NCBI GenBank assembly: GCA_039815415.1
Contig: JBCBZH010000205.1
Coordinates: forward strand, 1-7,962
Length of the DNA stretch: 7,962 bases
DNA from: JBCBZH01 sp039815415
Lineage (GTDB): Bacteria > Bacteroidota > Rhodothermia > Rhodothermales > Rubricoccaceae
Direction: 5' to 3'
Part shown: in pieces, positions 1 through 6,440 of the stretch
How positions within the stretch are numbered: position 1 is the first letter of the stretch
How the letters are laid out: each line of letters opens with the position of its first letter
Notes under the pieces: generated by a model
What the model was told of the DNA's origin: nothing
Databases searched by the model: none
The model's input: the letters and a program-made list of their open reading frames with translations, nothing else
Program-made: the position numbers and the translations under genes

Positions 1-2549
1 CCTGGGAGCCATCGCGGGTACCCGACGGCATGGCTCGAGAGATCATCGGGAAGGTCGGGTGAAGTGGCGGCGAGTCCGAGCGGTTCGAGAATCGACTCGG
101 TGACGTGGCGCTCGTAGGTCTGGCCGGTCACGGCCTCGATCACCTCGCCGAGCACGATCATGTCAAAGTCGCTATAGACCGACCGTGATCCTGGGCGGTA
201 GCGTAGGGTGTCTGAGTGGATGAAACGGAACACGTCCTGTCGGTCCAGGATGCCCCGCGCATAGAACGGAAACCACGGGCGCTGCCCCGCGGTGTGCGAA
301 AGGAGCTGGCGAACGGTGATGCGCTCGCCACCGAGAGGACGGAAGGACGGTACGTACGTTCGCACCGGAGCATCGAGGTCCACCCGGTTCTGCTCCACAA
401 GCTGCATCATAGCCAGCGTGGTCCCGACCACCTTCGTGACCGAGGCTAGATCGTACGGCGTGTCTGGCGTCACTGCGCTCCCGCCGTACGAGAGCGAACC
501 GTAGCCTTGCAACTGCGTCACCACGCCAGCTCGGCCAATGGCAACGGCAGCGCCCGGGAACACACGGTCGGCCACGGCTTGTCGCATGACGGCATCAACG
601 CGCTGGCGAGCATCGTCCCGGAGTCCGGCGTCTAGGGTTGTCCCGAGGCGTGGGGCTTGCTGGGCGAGCTGGAGACCCTCCCCGGTGCCTCCAACCCCCG
701 GAATGGGCACTGGGAGACGGCCGCGAAGCGGAATCTGGCCGAAGAGGGCATCGGCGACGGCTTCCTGCTCTGCTGGGCCGTCGCCGTAAGCGGCGATAAA
801 CGCTGCAGCACCGGGGAGGCTTTGGCCGACGTAAGGCGTGCCGAACAAGGCCAGCATGACGGGCCGCCGCTGCGCCATCACCTCTTGCGAAAATGCGAGA
901 TGGCGAGGCGGGAGCGCCACGTTGCCTTGTCCCGACCGAGCCCGGCGAAACGACGCCAGCACCACCACGTCAGCCTCTCGGACACGCTCGAGAGCGCTCA
1001 CATAGAAGGCATCGGGGTCCCCGAGACTGAGGCGCAGCGAGAAGGTGCCACCTTGCTCAGGCGTGTGTGCCGCGATGGCCTCCACGAGTGGCTGTCCGGT
1101 CAGCGGGTCGAGCCCATCATCGAGGATGAGCGTGAGAACGCGACGTGGCGCATCCGGGCCGACGAGAGGCAGCAGGCGCTCGTCTTCGCGGAGCACCGTG
1201 ACGGCATTCCGCGCGATGTGACGCCCGAGGGCTTCCGACCGCTGTAGTAGCTCGGGCTGTGGCGCGGCAACGTGCGCAGCTCGAGTCGCCCGCCGGACCT
1301 CTGGGGTCGAGAGCTGGGCATCCGCCACGGGGTCCTCAATCAGAGGCGGTTCTTCGACAACGTCGTCCAATCCCACCCACGCCTTGGCACGCAGGATGCG
1401 CATCACGGAGGCGTCGATGCGACGTTCGCTCAGGCGCCCAGATCGGACAGCCTCGGCAATGGCTGCAGCCGTGCCCGGCTCGTCTGCGGATAGCAGCAGT
1501 TGATCGGAGCCGGCTTCGAGCGCACGAATCGCGATCTCGCTAGGGGAGCCCGCTTGGCGGACGGCCTGCATCTTGAGCCCGTCCGTAACCACCAGGCCGT
1601 TGAAGCCCAACTCGTCGCGGAGCACGCCTGAGATAATGCGAGGCGAAAGCGTTGCGGGCGCCTGCGACCCTGGATCAAGGGCGGGAACCGCCAGGTGTCC
1701 GGTCATCACCGACATCACGCCGCTTTGAACGGCCTGCCGAAACGGCACCAGCTCGACGGCGTCGAGGCGCTGGCGATCCGCTGTGATGGTCGCCAGCTGG
1801 GTGTGCGTGTCGGCTGCTGTGTCGCCGTGCCCTGGGAAGTGCTTCACCGTCGCGATGACGCCGCCGTCCTGGAGACCACGAACCATTGCTGCAGTCAGGG
1901 CACCGACTGTTGTGGCGGTGGCTCCGAACGACCTCACATTGATGACCGGATTCGCCGGATTCACGTTGACGTCGGCGACGGGCGCATAACTCTGATGGAC
2001 GCCAATGGCTCGTGCTTCTGCGGCGATAGCCTTACCCTGGAGGTACGCCAGCTCGGTGCTTCGTGTCGCGCCGAGCGCCATCGCTGGGGGAAACTTCGTG
2101 GCTCCGGTAAGCCGCATCCCGGCGCCGGTCTCCATGTCCTGCGTGATGAGGAGCGGAAGGGGCGAGCGCGTCTGGAGGGTTCGAATCGCCTCCGCTTGCC
2201 GTGCTGCATCGCCCGTCGAGAACACGACGCCGCCCACCTCGCCTTGCTCAACGCGCATGAGAAGGGCCTCCCATTCAGGGCTTGACAGGCCTTCCGCCGT
2301 GGCAGCGGCGCCACTCACGAAGAGCTGTCCGATTTTTTCCTCCAGCGTCAGTGTGTCCAGCACCATCGACGCCCACGCATTCGAGCCAGGCCACAGTTGC
2401 TCCTGTGAGGGAGGAGCTGGGGCAGACACAAGGCTCGGCGCAGACGAAGGCGACAGGACCGTCCAGACCGCAGCGAGGGCGACCGCGAACGAGGCGGTGA
2501 GCTTGATGAGCATAGAAACCGGCGAGCGGCGTTGAGTGCGGGACGCCAT
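1..2549 (-). CDS. Exported NagZ-type GH3 beta-N-acetylglucosaminidase fused to a beta-lactamase-family serine hydrolase (3' end missing)
   Basis: One uninterrupted frame of 849 visible residues runs off the left edge. Residues about 14-36 form a hydrophobic segment after a basic N-terminus (RR at 7-8), so the protein is probably exported; there is no lipobox Cys. The GH3 domain spans about 60-395 with NagZ hallmarks: DMETGAGMR (138-146), NPVINVRSFG (200-209), KHFPGHG (236-242), the Asp-x-His acid/base dyad D247/H249, and nucleophile D323 in VVTDGLKM. A GH3 C-terminal-like domain follows (about 440-620). The serine-hydrolase domain starts near 640, with SVTK (S703, K706), LLSHTAG (749-755) and YSD (792-794); its KTG/HxG motif would lie beyond the edge. 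NagZ removes GlcNAc from muropeptides. In Bacillus subtilis a separate beta-lactamase-family protein, AmiE, then cuts MurNAc from the peptide, so this fusion may do both steps; that is inference. The second domain could instead be an esterase or peptidase. The start at 2549 keeps the basic leader; Met13 (2513) is an alternative. No clear ribosome-binding site is visible. Confidence 0.93.
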   Translation of the reverse strand, partial: MASRTQRRSPVSMLIKLTASFAVALAAVWTVLSPSSAPSLVSAPAPPSQEQLWPGSNAWASMVLDTLTLEEKIGQLFVSGAAATAEGLSSPEWEALLMRVEQGEVGGVVFSTGDAARQAEAIRTLQTRSPLPLLITQDMETGAGMRLTGATKFPPAMALGATRSTELAYLQGKAIAAEARAIGVHQSYAPVADVNVNPANPVINVRSFGATATTVGALTAAMVRGLQDGGVIATVKHFPGHGDTAADTHTQLATITADRQRLDAVELVPFRQAVQSGVMSVMTGHLAVPALDPGSQAPATLSPRIISGVLRDELGFNGLVVTDGLKMQAVRQAGSPSEIAIRALEAGSDQLLLSADEPGTAAAIAEAVRSGRLSERRIDASVMRILRAKAWVGLDDVVEEPPLIEDPVADAQLSTPEVRRATRAAHVAAPQPELLQRSEALGRHIARNAVTVLREDERLLPLVGPDAPRRVLTLILDDGLDPLTGQPLVEAIAAHTPEQGGTFSLRLSLGDPDAFYVSALERVREADVVVLASFRRARSGQGNVALPPRHLAFSQEVMAQRRPVMLALFGTPYVGQSLPGAAAFIAAYGDGPAEQEAVADALFGQIPLRGRLPVPIPGVGGTGEGLQLAQQAPRLGTTLDAGLRDDARQRVDAVMRQAVADRVFPGAAVAIGRAGVVTQLQGYGSLSYGGSAVTPDTPYDLASVTKVVGTTLAMMQLVEQNRVDLDAPVRTYVPSFRPLGGERITVRQLLSHTAGQRPWFPFYARGILDRQDVFRFIHSDTLRYRPGSRSVYSDFDMIVLGEVIEAVTGQTYERHVTESILEPLGLAATSPDLPDDLSSHAVGYPRWLP

Positions 2550-2780
2550 CAGGGAAGGTAGCCGGCCCCGGAGCCGTACAGCCTGAAAATCCCCTTGAAG
2601 CGCCTCCTGAAACCGAACGCAACAGGTCCCCTCAAACGGGTGCACCGGGGCAGATTCCGCTGTCCGAGCCCAGCTTCGGGAGCGGAGACTCCGTTGAGCT
2701 GCACGCTCTAGGAGTGCGATCTACATCGGTGCGCCTCCCATCGCCGTCACACCGAGCTGGCGACGTATCTGGAAAGCCCG
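2550..2780. other. Intergenic region upstream of the GH3-hydrolase gene
   Basis: These 231 bp lie between the stop of the dehydrogenase gene and the start of the GH3-hydrolase gene, both on the minus strand. The gap is far longer than the 3-33 bp spacings in the neighbouring operon, so it probably holds the promoter of the GH3-hydrolase gene. I found no convincing Bacteroidota-type promoter (TTG, then TAnnTTTG). A short near-palindrome, CGGAGACTCCG (2683-2693), has no following T-run and is too small to call a terminator. No coding frame here looks real. Confidence 0.6.
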
Positions 2781-3536
2781 CTACCGAGGACGGACGTTGG
2801 CAAAGCCACCATCTACAGACAGCGTCTGACCTGTCACCCAGCTGCTCCGCGAGGCGTCGAGCAGAAACACCAGCGCGTCGGTGAGGTCTTCCGGCTCCCC
2901 GATGCGCCCCAGCGGGTGCATCTGTGCCGACGCCTCCACAGCTTGCTCGCTGGCAACGAGCCGCCCGGCCAGCGGCGTCCGCACGAGGCCCGGCGCGACA
3001 GCGTTGACACGGATTCCCTTCGGCGCGTAGGTGGCGGCTGCGGCCTGCACCAGCCCGACGACTCCCGCCTTGGCTGCAGCTACAGCCTCGTGGTTAGCGA
3101 GGCCAAGCTTGGCCGCCACGCTTGCCATCAGCACGATCGAGCCTCCAGCAGGCTCTGTGTTCTTCTGCATGGCCTTGGCCGCAGAGCGAAGCGCATAGAA
3201 CGCTGTGTGGAGGTTCAGTCGCAGGGTCTCCTCGAACGCCTCGGGGCTGAGAGCATGCGCTGGCTTGAGCGTAATGGATCCCACGAGGTTCACCAGCCCG
3301 TCGATGCGGCCATGGCTGCCTACAACAGACTGCACGAGGCTGTCGACCGCCTCGGGCTGGGTGGCGTCCAGCGTGAAGGCCTGGGCGCCGGTCTCTCCTG
3401 CCAGCGAGCTAAGGCGGTCGGCGTCTCGTGCGCCGAGGATGACGCGTGCGCCCTCCGCCGCAAGTCGTCGGGTCAAGGGAGCCCCGATGCCGCCGGTTCC
3501 ACCGATCAGGATGTACACAGGAGAACGGTCAGGCAT
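2781..3536 (-). CDS. Short-chain dehydrogenase/reductase family protein lacking the catalytic tyrosine
   Basis: A full-length classical-SDR Rossmann protein of 251 residues, the usual size. The glycine-rich loop is IGGTGGIG (11-18). An Arg after the second strand (GAR, 35-37) suggests NADP(H), and D57 is the expected adenine contact. The NNAG motif is altered to NLVG (83-86). Of the catalytic tetrad, Asn108 (LRLNLH), Ser139 (MASV) and Lys156 are present, but the Tyr position, 13 residues after the Ser and 4 before the Lys, is Val152 (VAAAK). The PG motif (182-183) and the C-terminal VDGGFA (241-246) are normal. Oxidoreduction by the standard Tyr-Lys mechanism therefore looks unlikely unless another residue substitutes. 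The substrate is unknown. It is the last gene of the four-gene minus-strand cluster, starting 11 bp after the fasciclin gene stop. The fold call is firm; enzymatic activity is doubtful. Confidence 0.92.
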   Translation of the reverse strand: MPDRSPVYILIGGTGGIGAPLTRRLAAEGARVILGARDADRLSSLAGETGAQAFTLDATQPEAVDSLVQSVVGSHGRIDGLVNLVGSITLKPAHALSPEAFEETLRLNLHTAFYALRSAAKAMQKNTEPAGGSIVLMASVAAKLGLANHEAVAAAKAGVVGLVQAAAATYAPKGIRVNAVAPGLVRTPLAGRLVASEQAVEASAQMHPLGRIGEPEDLTDALVFLLDASRSSWVTGQTLSVDGGFANVRPR

Positions 3537-3547
3537 AGCAGGAGGGG

Positions 3548-4069
3548 TCAGGGGGACAGAATGGCGTCAATGATGTGAACGACGCCGTTGGACGTGTCGA
3601 GATCCGGAGTTTCGACAGTTGCCTGCGTTCCTGAGGCATCGGCGATGCGGATCCTGGCGCCATCGCTCTGGAGCGTGAGCTCGGCGCCGCTCACGGCGTC
3701 GATAGAGAGGCCGTCGATGATGTCAAGGGACAACATGCGTGTAGGCAGCACGTGACTCCGCAGCACGCCTGCGAGGCGGTCCGTGTCGGCGAGCAAGGCT
3801 GTCCGTTCCGCTTCCGGCAGCGCCGCAAAGGCGGCGTCACTCGGAGCGAAAAGGGTATAGGTGCGCTCAGGGTCGCGGAGCGTCTCCGCCAGCCCGCTGG
3901 TCTCCAACGCGCTGGCGAGCGTGCTCAGCTGCGAGCTGGTGCCAACGATGCCCACCACGCTGTCATCGGTGGTTGCAGGTGAGGACTCGGGTTCCGAAGG
4001 AGCAGGAGCGGGCTCTGGCTCCGGAGCGCACGCTGACAGGATGAGGGCGAGGAAAAGGAGAACGCGCAT
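3548..4069 (-). CDS. Fasciclin (FAS1) domain lipoprotein
   Basis: A 173-residue protein with a short lipoprotein signal: hydrophobic residues 3-11, then lipobox LSAC with Cys14 as the predicted acylation site. A Pro/Glu/Ala linker (about 15-33) tethers a single FAS1 domain (about 37-173). The domain shows the H1 motif YTLFAPSDAAFAAL (71-84), the central His106 (SHVLP, where YH is usual) and the H2 motif NGVVHIIDAIL (161-171). FAS1 domains mediate adhesion or protein contact at cell surfaces; the partner is unknown. The acidic residues soon after the Cys (APEPEP) may resemble the surface-export signals of Bacteroidota lipoproteins, but this is only suggestive. The start lies 3 bp after the maf stop, so its translation is probably coupled to maf. 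As a lipoprotein it would be a substrate type for the Lnt family encoded two genes upstream. Confidence 0.94.
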   Translation of the reverse strand: MRVLLFLALILSACAPEPEPAPAPSEPESSPATTDDSVVGIVGTSSQLSTLASALETSGLAETLRDPERTYTLFAPSDAAFAALPEAERTALLADTDRLAGVLRSHVLPTRMLSLDIIDGLSIDAVSGAELTLQSDGARIRIADASGTQATVETPDLDTSNGVVHIIDAILSP

Positions 4070-4072
4070 AGA

Positions 4073-4654
4073 TCAATGCAAGAGAGAGGGGAAGTCGGTG
4101 CGCAAGGCGTGATACAGCGTCCGGAGTGGAAGGCCGATGACGTTGGTGTACTCGCCGTCGATTCGCGCCACCAGCAACGCACCGAGGTCGTCTTGGATTC
4201 CGTACGCCCCGGCTTTGTCGTAGGGCTGTGCAGCGGCGATGTACTGTGCAATCTCCTCGTCTGTGAGCTCGGCGAACGTGACCGAAGTGGCCGTATGGCG
4301 TGTGGTCTGGTGCCCGCCATACATCAGCGCAAGGCCGGTGTACACCGTGTGGGTTTTGCCGCTGAGGCGGCGCAGCATCGAGCTGGCGTGGTCGGCCCCG
4401 TCCGGTTTCCCGAGCACCGTGTCCTCGAGAACAACGACCGTGTCGGCGGCAAGAACGAGGGCATCGGAAGTGGAGATCGCCGTGGCTTTCTCGAGCGCAA
4501 GGTGCTCAACGGCCTCTCCAGGTGGCACGTCTTCCGGCCAGATCTCGGGGGTGTCGGCAGGTCGCACCTCAAACGCCAGCCCAATCTGTTCCAACAGCGC
4601 TTTCCGCCGAGGAGAACGAGACGCCAGGATCAGCGGAACACGAAGACGGAGCAT
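4073..4654 (-). CDS. maf: Maf-family nucleoside triphosphate pyrophosphatase
   Basis: At 193 residues this matches the family length. The N-terminal phosphate-binding motif LASRSPRRKALLEQIG lies at 10-25, followed by AADTVV with catalytic Asp71, LGKP (81-84), KAGAYGIQ (147-154) and the C-terminal NVIGLP (171-176). These are the conserved Maf/YhdE active-site segments. Maf proteins hydrolyse noncanonical or pyrimidine nucleoside triphosphates (dTTP/UTP in the YhdE-like group) to the monophosphate and pyrophosphate in the cytoplasm. They act as house-cleaning enzymes and have been linked to septum inhibition in Bacillus. The exact substrate preference is not determined here. The gene begins 33 bp after the stop of the Lnt homologue and ends 3 bp before the fasciclin lipoprotein start. 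Nothing looks degraded. Confidence 0.96.
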   Translation of the reverse strand: MLRLRVPLILASRSPRRKALLEQIGLAFEVRPADTPEIWPEDVPPGEAVEHLALEKATAISTSDALVLAADTVVVLEDTVLGKPDGADHASSMLRRLSGKTHTVYTGLALMYGGHQTTRHTATSVTFAELTDEEIAQYIAAAQPYDKAGAYGIQDDLGALLVARIDGEYTNVIGLPLRTLYHALRTDFPSLLH

Positions 4655-4687
4655 GGCAGCGAGACGAGAGCCGCCAAGATCGCTCCG

Positions 4688-6307
4688 TCAGCGCGTGCGG
4701 CGCGGGGCCGGAGGCCGACCGAAGCGGGCGTGGCCGAGTACGCCCAGGTTGGCAACTAGCGCGAGGCCCAAACCAAACAGGCCAACCCAGTCACCCCAGC
4801 GCGAGTACAGCGTGCGCTTCTGGAGGATCGGGACATCGAGAGAGACCACCCCCTGGTCCCGCCAGTCCGCGACACGCTCCGTGGACCCATCCGGATGGAT
4901 GAGCGCTGAAACGCCGCGTACCGACGAGAGAACAACCGCTCGGCGCGTTTCGATCGCCCGGAGGCGTGTGAACGCAAGGTGCTGGTAGATCCCTGGCGAG
5001 TGGCCCCACTGATCGGTCTTGGCAAGGACCACCAGAACGTCCGCTCCCGACACGGCATCCCGCGCGTAGTCACCGTACAGAGACTCAAACCCGACAACCG
5101 AGGCGATGCGTGTCCGGCCAAACGGGAAAGGGGTTTGCGATCGAGACAGGGCATCCCCGGCAGGTCCGTCGAACAGTGGGGATCGCTTCTGCTGGCTAAC
5201 CGACGCCGGATCACGGCTGGGTGCCAGAAAGACCGCTGTCTGAACGGGCTCGGACTCGGCATTCTCGAGCGTTTCCGCACCGGCCAGGAGGCCAACGTTG
5301 AGTCGTTCCGTCCACCCGTCCAGTCGGTCCACGAGGTCGCGCTGGCGATCTCGACTTCCTAAGTGTGGCAAGGCGCCCTGAGGCCAGACCAGAAGTCCGG
5401 AAGGGGTGTCAGAGCGAGCTGAGGTTGTGAGCGAGACCGGCTGAGCGAGGCGAGACGAGTCGGGCAGGTAGGTCTGGCCTTGCCAGTGCCGCACCACCCC
5501 ATTTGACAACTCGGCGAGATAGGCGACCCGGGATTTCGCGCCAGGGTCTGCCCACTCTCTCGGGTTCATATTGGGTTGCACCAGCCCGACCCGTAGGTAC
5601 CCGGTGACAGCATCAAGCCCGGACACCCGGTGGACGCTGTAGGCCATCGGTAGCGCCAGAAGAAGCGAGAGCACAGCGACTGCGAAGCCGCGCACGCCCG
5701 GCCGGTCAGTGAGCACGAGAGCCATGCGCTCTAGCCAGCTCGTGGGCACGGACGCTGCCGAAGGCACCGCCGTGAAGACCGCCACGTTGAGTCCCAGGAC
5801 CCAGGCTGACAGGAGCAACACGCCGCCGACGTCTGCCATCTGGTTGAACAGCGTAGCGGTCGCCTGCGTGTGGCCGAGCAGAAGCCAGGGGGCATGGACC
5901 GGCGAGTGGATCAGGAGATACTCGAACGCCAGCACATTCGCGGCGAGCATCGCCAGCCCGGCACCTAGGCCCCGGCGGGCCCGAACGACGGCAGCGCTGA
6001 TGAATGCCGCGACGAATGGAAGAGGGATCAGGAAGAGCCCAAGGCCTCCACGGATGGCTTGACCTGTGTCCGGGTGGAACAACAGCCAGAACCCGGCGAG
6101 GCAGCTCGTCATCAGGAAGACGGCGTACAGCTCACGCGCATACGCCCACGAAGCCTCGCGACAGGCCCATCTGGATAGAATGGGCACCAGAGCGACCCAC
6201 GCGATGGGATAGAAACCCATCGGGGTGAAGCTGAATGCGAGCAGCGCAGAGCCGATCAGGGACCAGCCGAACGTGCTAAAAAAGCGGGTCGAGGGGCGCG
6301 GACCCAT
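4688..6307 (-). CDS. lnt: Apolipoprotein N-acyltransferase (Lnt) homologue with substituted catalytic residues
   Basis: A 539-residue integral membrane protein. Several hydrophobic segments occupy about 12-225, then a nitrilase-like domain (about 237-495), a last membrane segment (about 507-526) and a basic tail. Lnt transfers the third acyl chain to the N-terminal Cys of lipoproteins. Family features include VGLVQPN (240-246), HLAFTRLRAIETRR (443-456) and TLYSRWGDW (499-507), best matching Bacteroidota Lnt. However, the catalytic Glu of WPE is Gln310 (WPQ), and the nucleophilic Cys of the C-(Y/F)-E motif is Gly406 (GFES). Lys374 (QQK) probably matches the catalytic Lys. The usual NDGWWG loop is TDQWG (431-435), and the essential Glu just after the Lys is not evident. 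I checked both substitutions at the codon level (CAG, GGG). A start further upstream (6490) would overlap the divergent ParA gene and adds only non-membrane sequence, so Met at 6307 is chosen. First gene of a four-gene cluster. The fold is certain; N-acyltransferase activity is unlikely. Confidence 0.9.
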   Translation of the reverse strand: MGPRPSTRFFSTFGWSLIGSALLAFSFTPMGFYPIAWVALVPILSRWACREASWAYARELYAVFLMTSCLAGFWLLFHPDTGQAIRGGLGLFLIPLPFVAAFISAAVVRARRGLGAGLAMLAANVLAFEYLLIHSPVHAPWLLLGHTQATATLFNQMADVGGVLLLSAWVLGLNVAVFTAVPSAASVPTSWLERMALVLTDRPGVRGFAVAVLSLLLALPMAYSVHRVSGLDAVTGYLRVGLVQPNMNPREWADPGAKSRVAYLAELSNGVVRHWQGQTYLPDSSRLAQPVSLTTSARSDTPSGLLVWPQGALPHLGSRDRQRDLVDRLDGWTERLNVGLLAGAETLENAESEPVQTAVFLAPSRDPASVSQQKRSPLFDGPAGDALSRSQTPFPFGRTRIASVVGFESLYGDYARDAVSGADVLVVLAKTDQWGHSPGIYQHLAFTRLRAIETRRAVVLSSVRGVSALIHPDGSTERVADWRDQGVVSLDVPILQKRTLYSRWGDWVGLFGLGLALVANLGVLGHARFGRPPAPRRTR

Positions 6308-6440
6308 GCAGGCGTGCGAAGCGGTGTGTCGCGGAGAGGGGAGACCGAGGGGATATCGGCTCGTTCGGAGCGGGGTTAACTCGCTGGAAGAGGCTGCAGG
6401 GTATCTTCGCGGCCCGATCCTTCTTTGCACCTCGCGCTCA
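6308..6440. promoter_or_regulatory. Divergent intergenic region with candidate promoters
   Basis: These 133 bp separate the minus-strand lnt-like operon from the plus-strand parA-like gene, so promoters for both directions should lie here or just inside the genes. On the plus strand TATCTTCG (6402-6409) differs by one base from the Bacteroidota -7 consensus TAnnTTTG and sits about 30 bp before the GTG start, but the expected upstream TTG at 19-21 bp is absent. A palindromic GTTAAC (6375-6380) lies near the middle and could contribute to either direction. Minus-strand elements are weaker still. These are candidates by eye only. Confidence 0.4.

Noticed and set aside
657..1247. Plus-strand open frame of 196 codons
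   Set aside because: It lies wholly inside the minus-strand GH3-hydrolase frame, which carries clear catalytic motifs. The plus-strand translation shows no recognisable domain.
1695..2285. Plus-strand open frame of 196 codons
   Set aside because: It is antisense to the GH3 catalytic domain, including KHFPGHG. It is a by-product of high GC, not a gene.
1..2549. Possibility that the GH3-hydrolase gene is a frameshifted pseudogene, since no complete frame lies within the region
   Set aside because: The start, KHFPGHG, D323, SVTK and YSD all fall in one frame with no stop. The gene simply runs off the window edge.
2683..2693. Near-palindrome CGGAGACTCCG as a terminator
   Set aside because: The arms are 5 bp with a 1-base centre and no T-run follows on either strand, so a stable terminator hairpin is not supported.
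4239..4988. Plus-strand open frame of 249 codons
   Set aside because: It overlaps maf and the lnt-like gene on the opposite strand, both strongly supported. Its translation is Arg/Ser-rich with no motif.
6225..6440. N-terminal extension of the ParA-like gene to ATG at 6225
   Set aside because: It would overlap the lnt-like gene start. ParA proteins of this type begin a few residues before the P-loop, as the GTG at 6441 gives.
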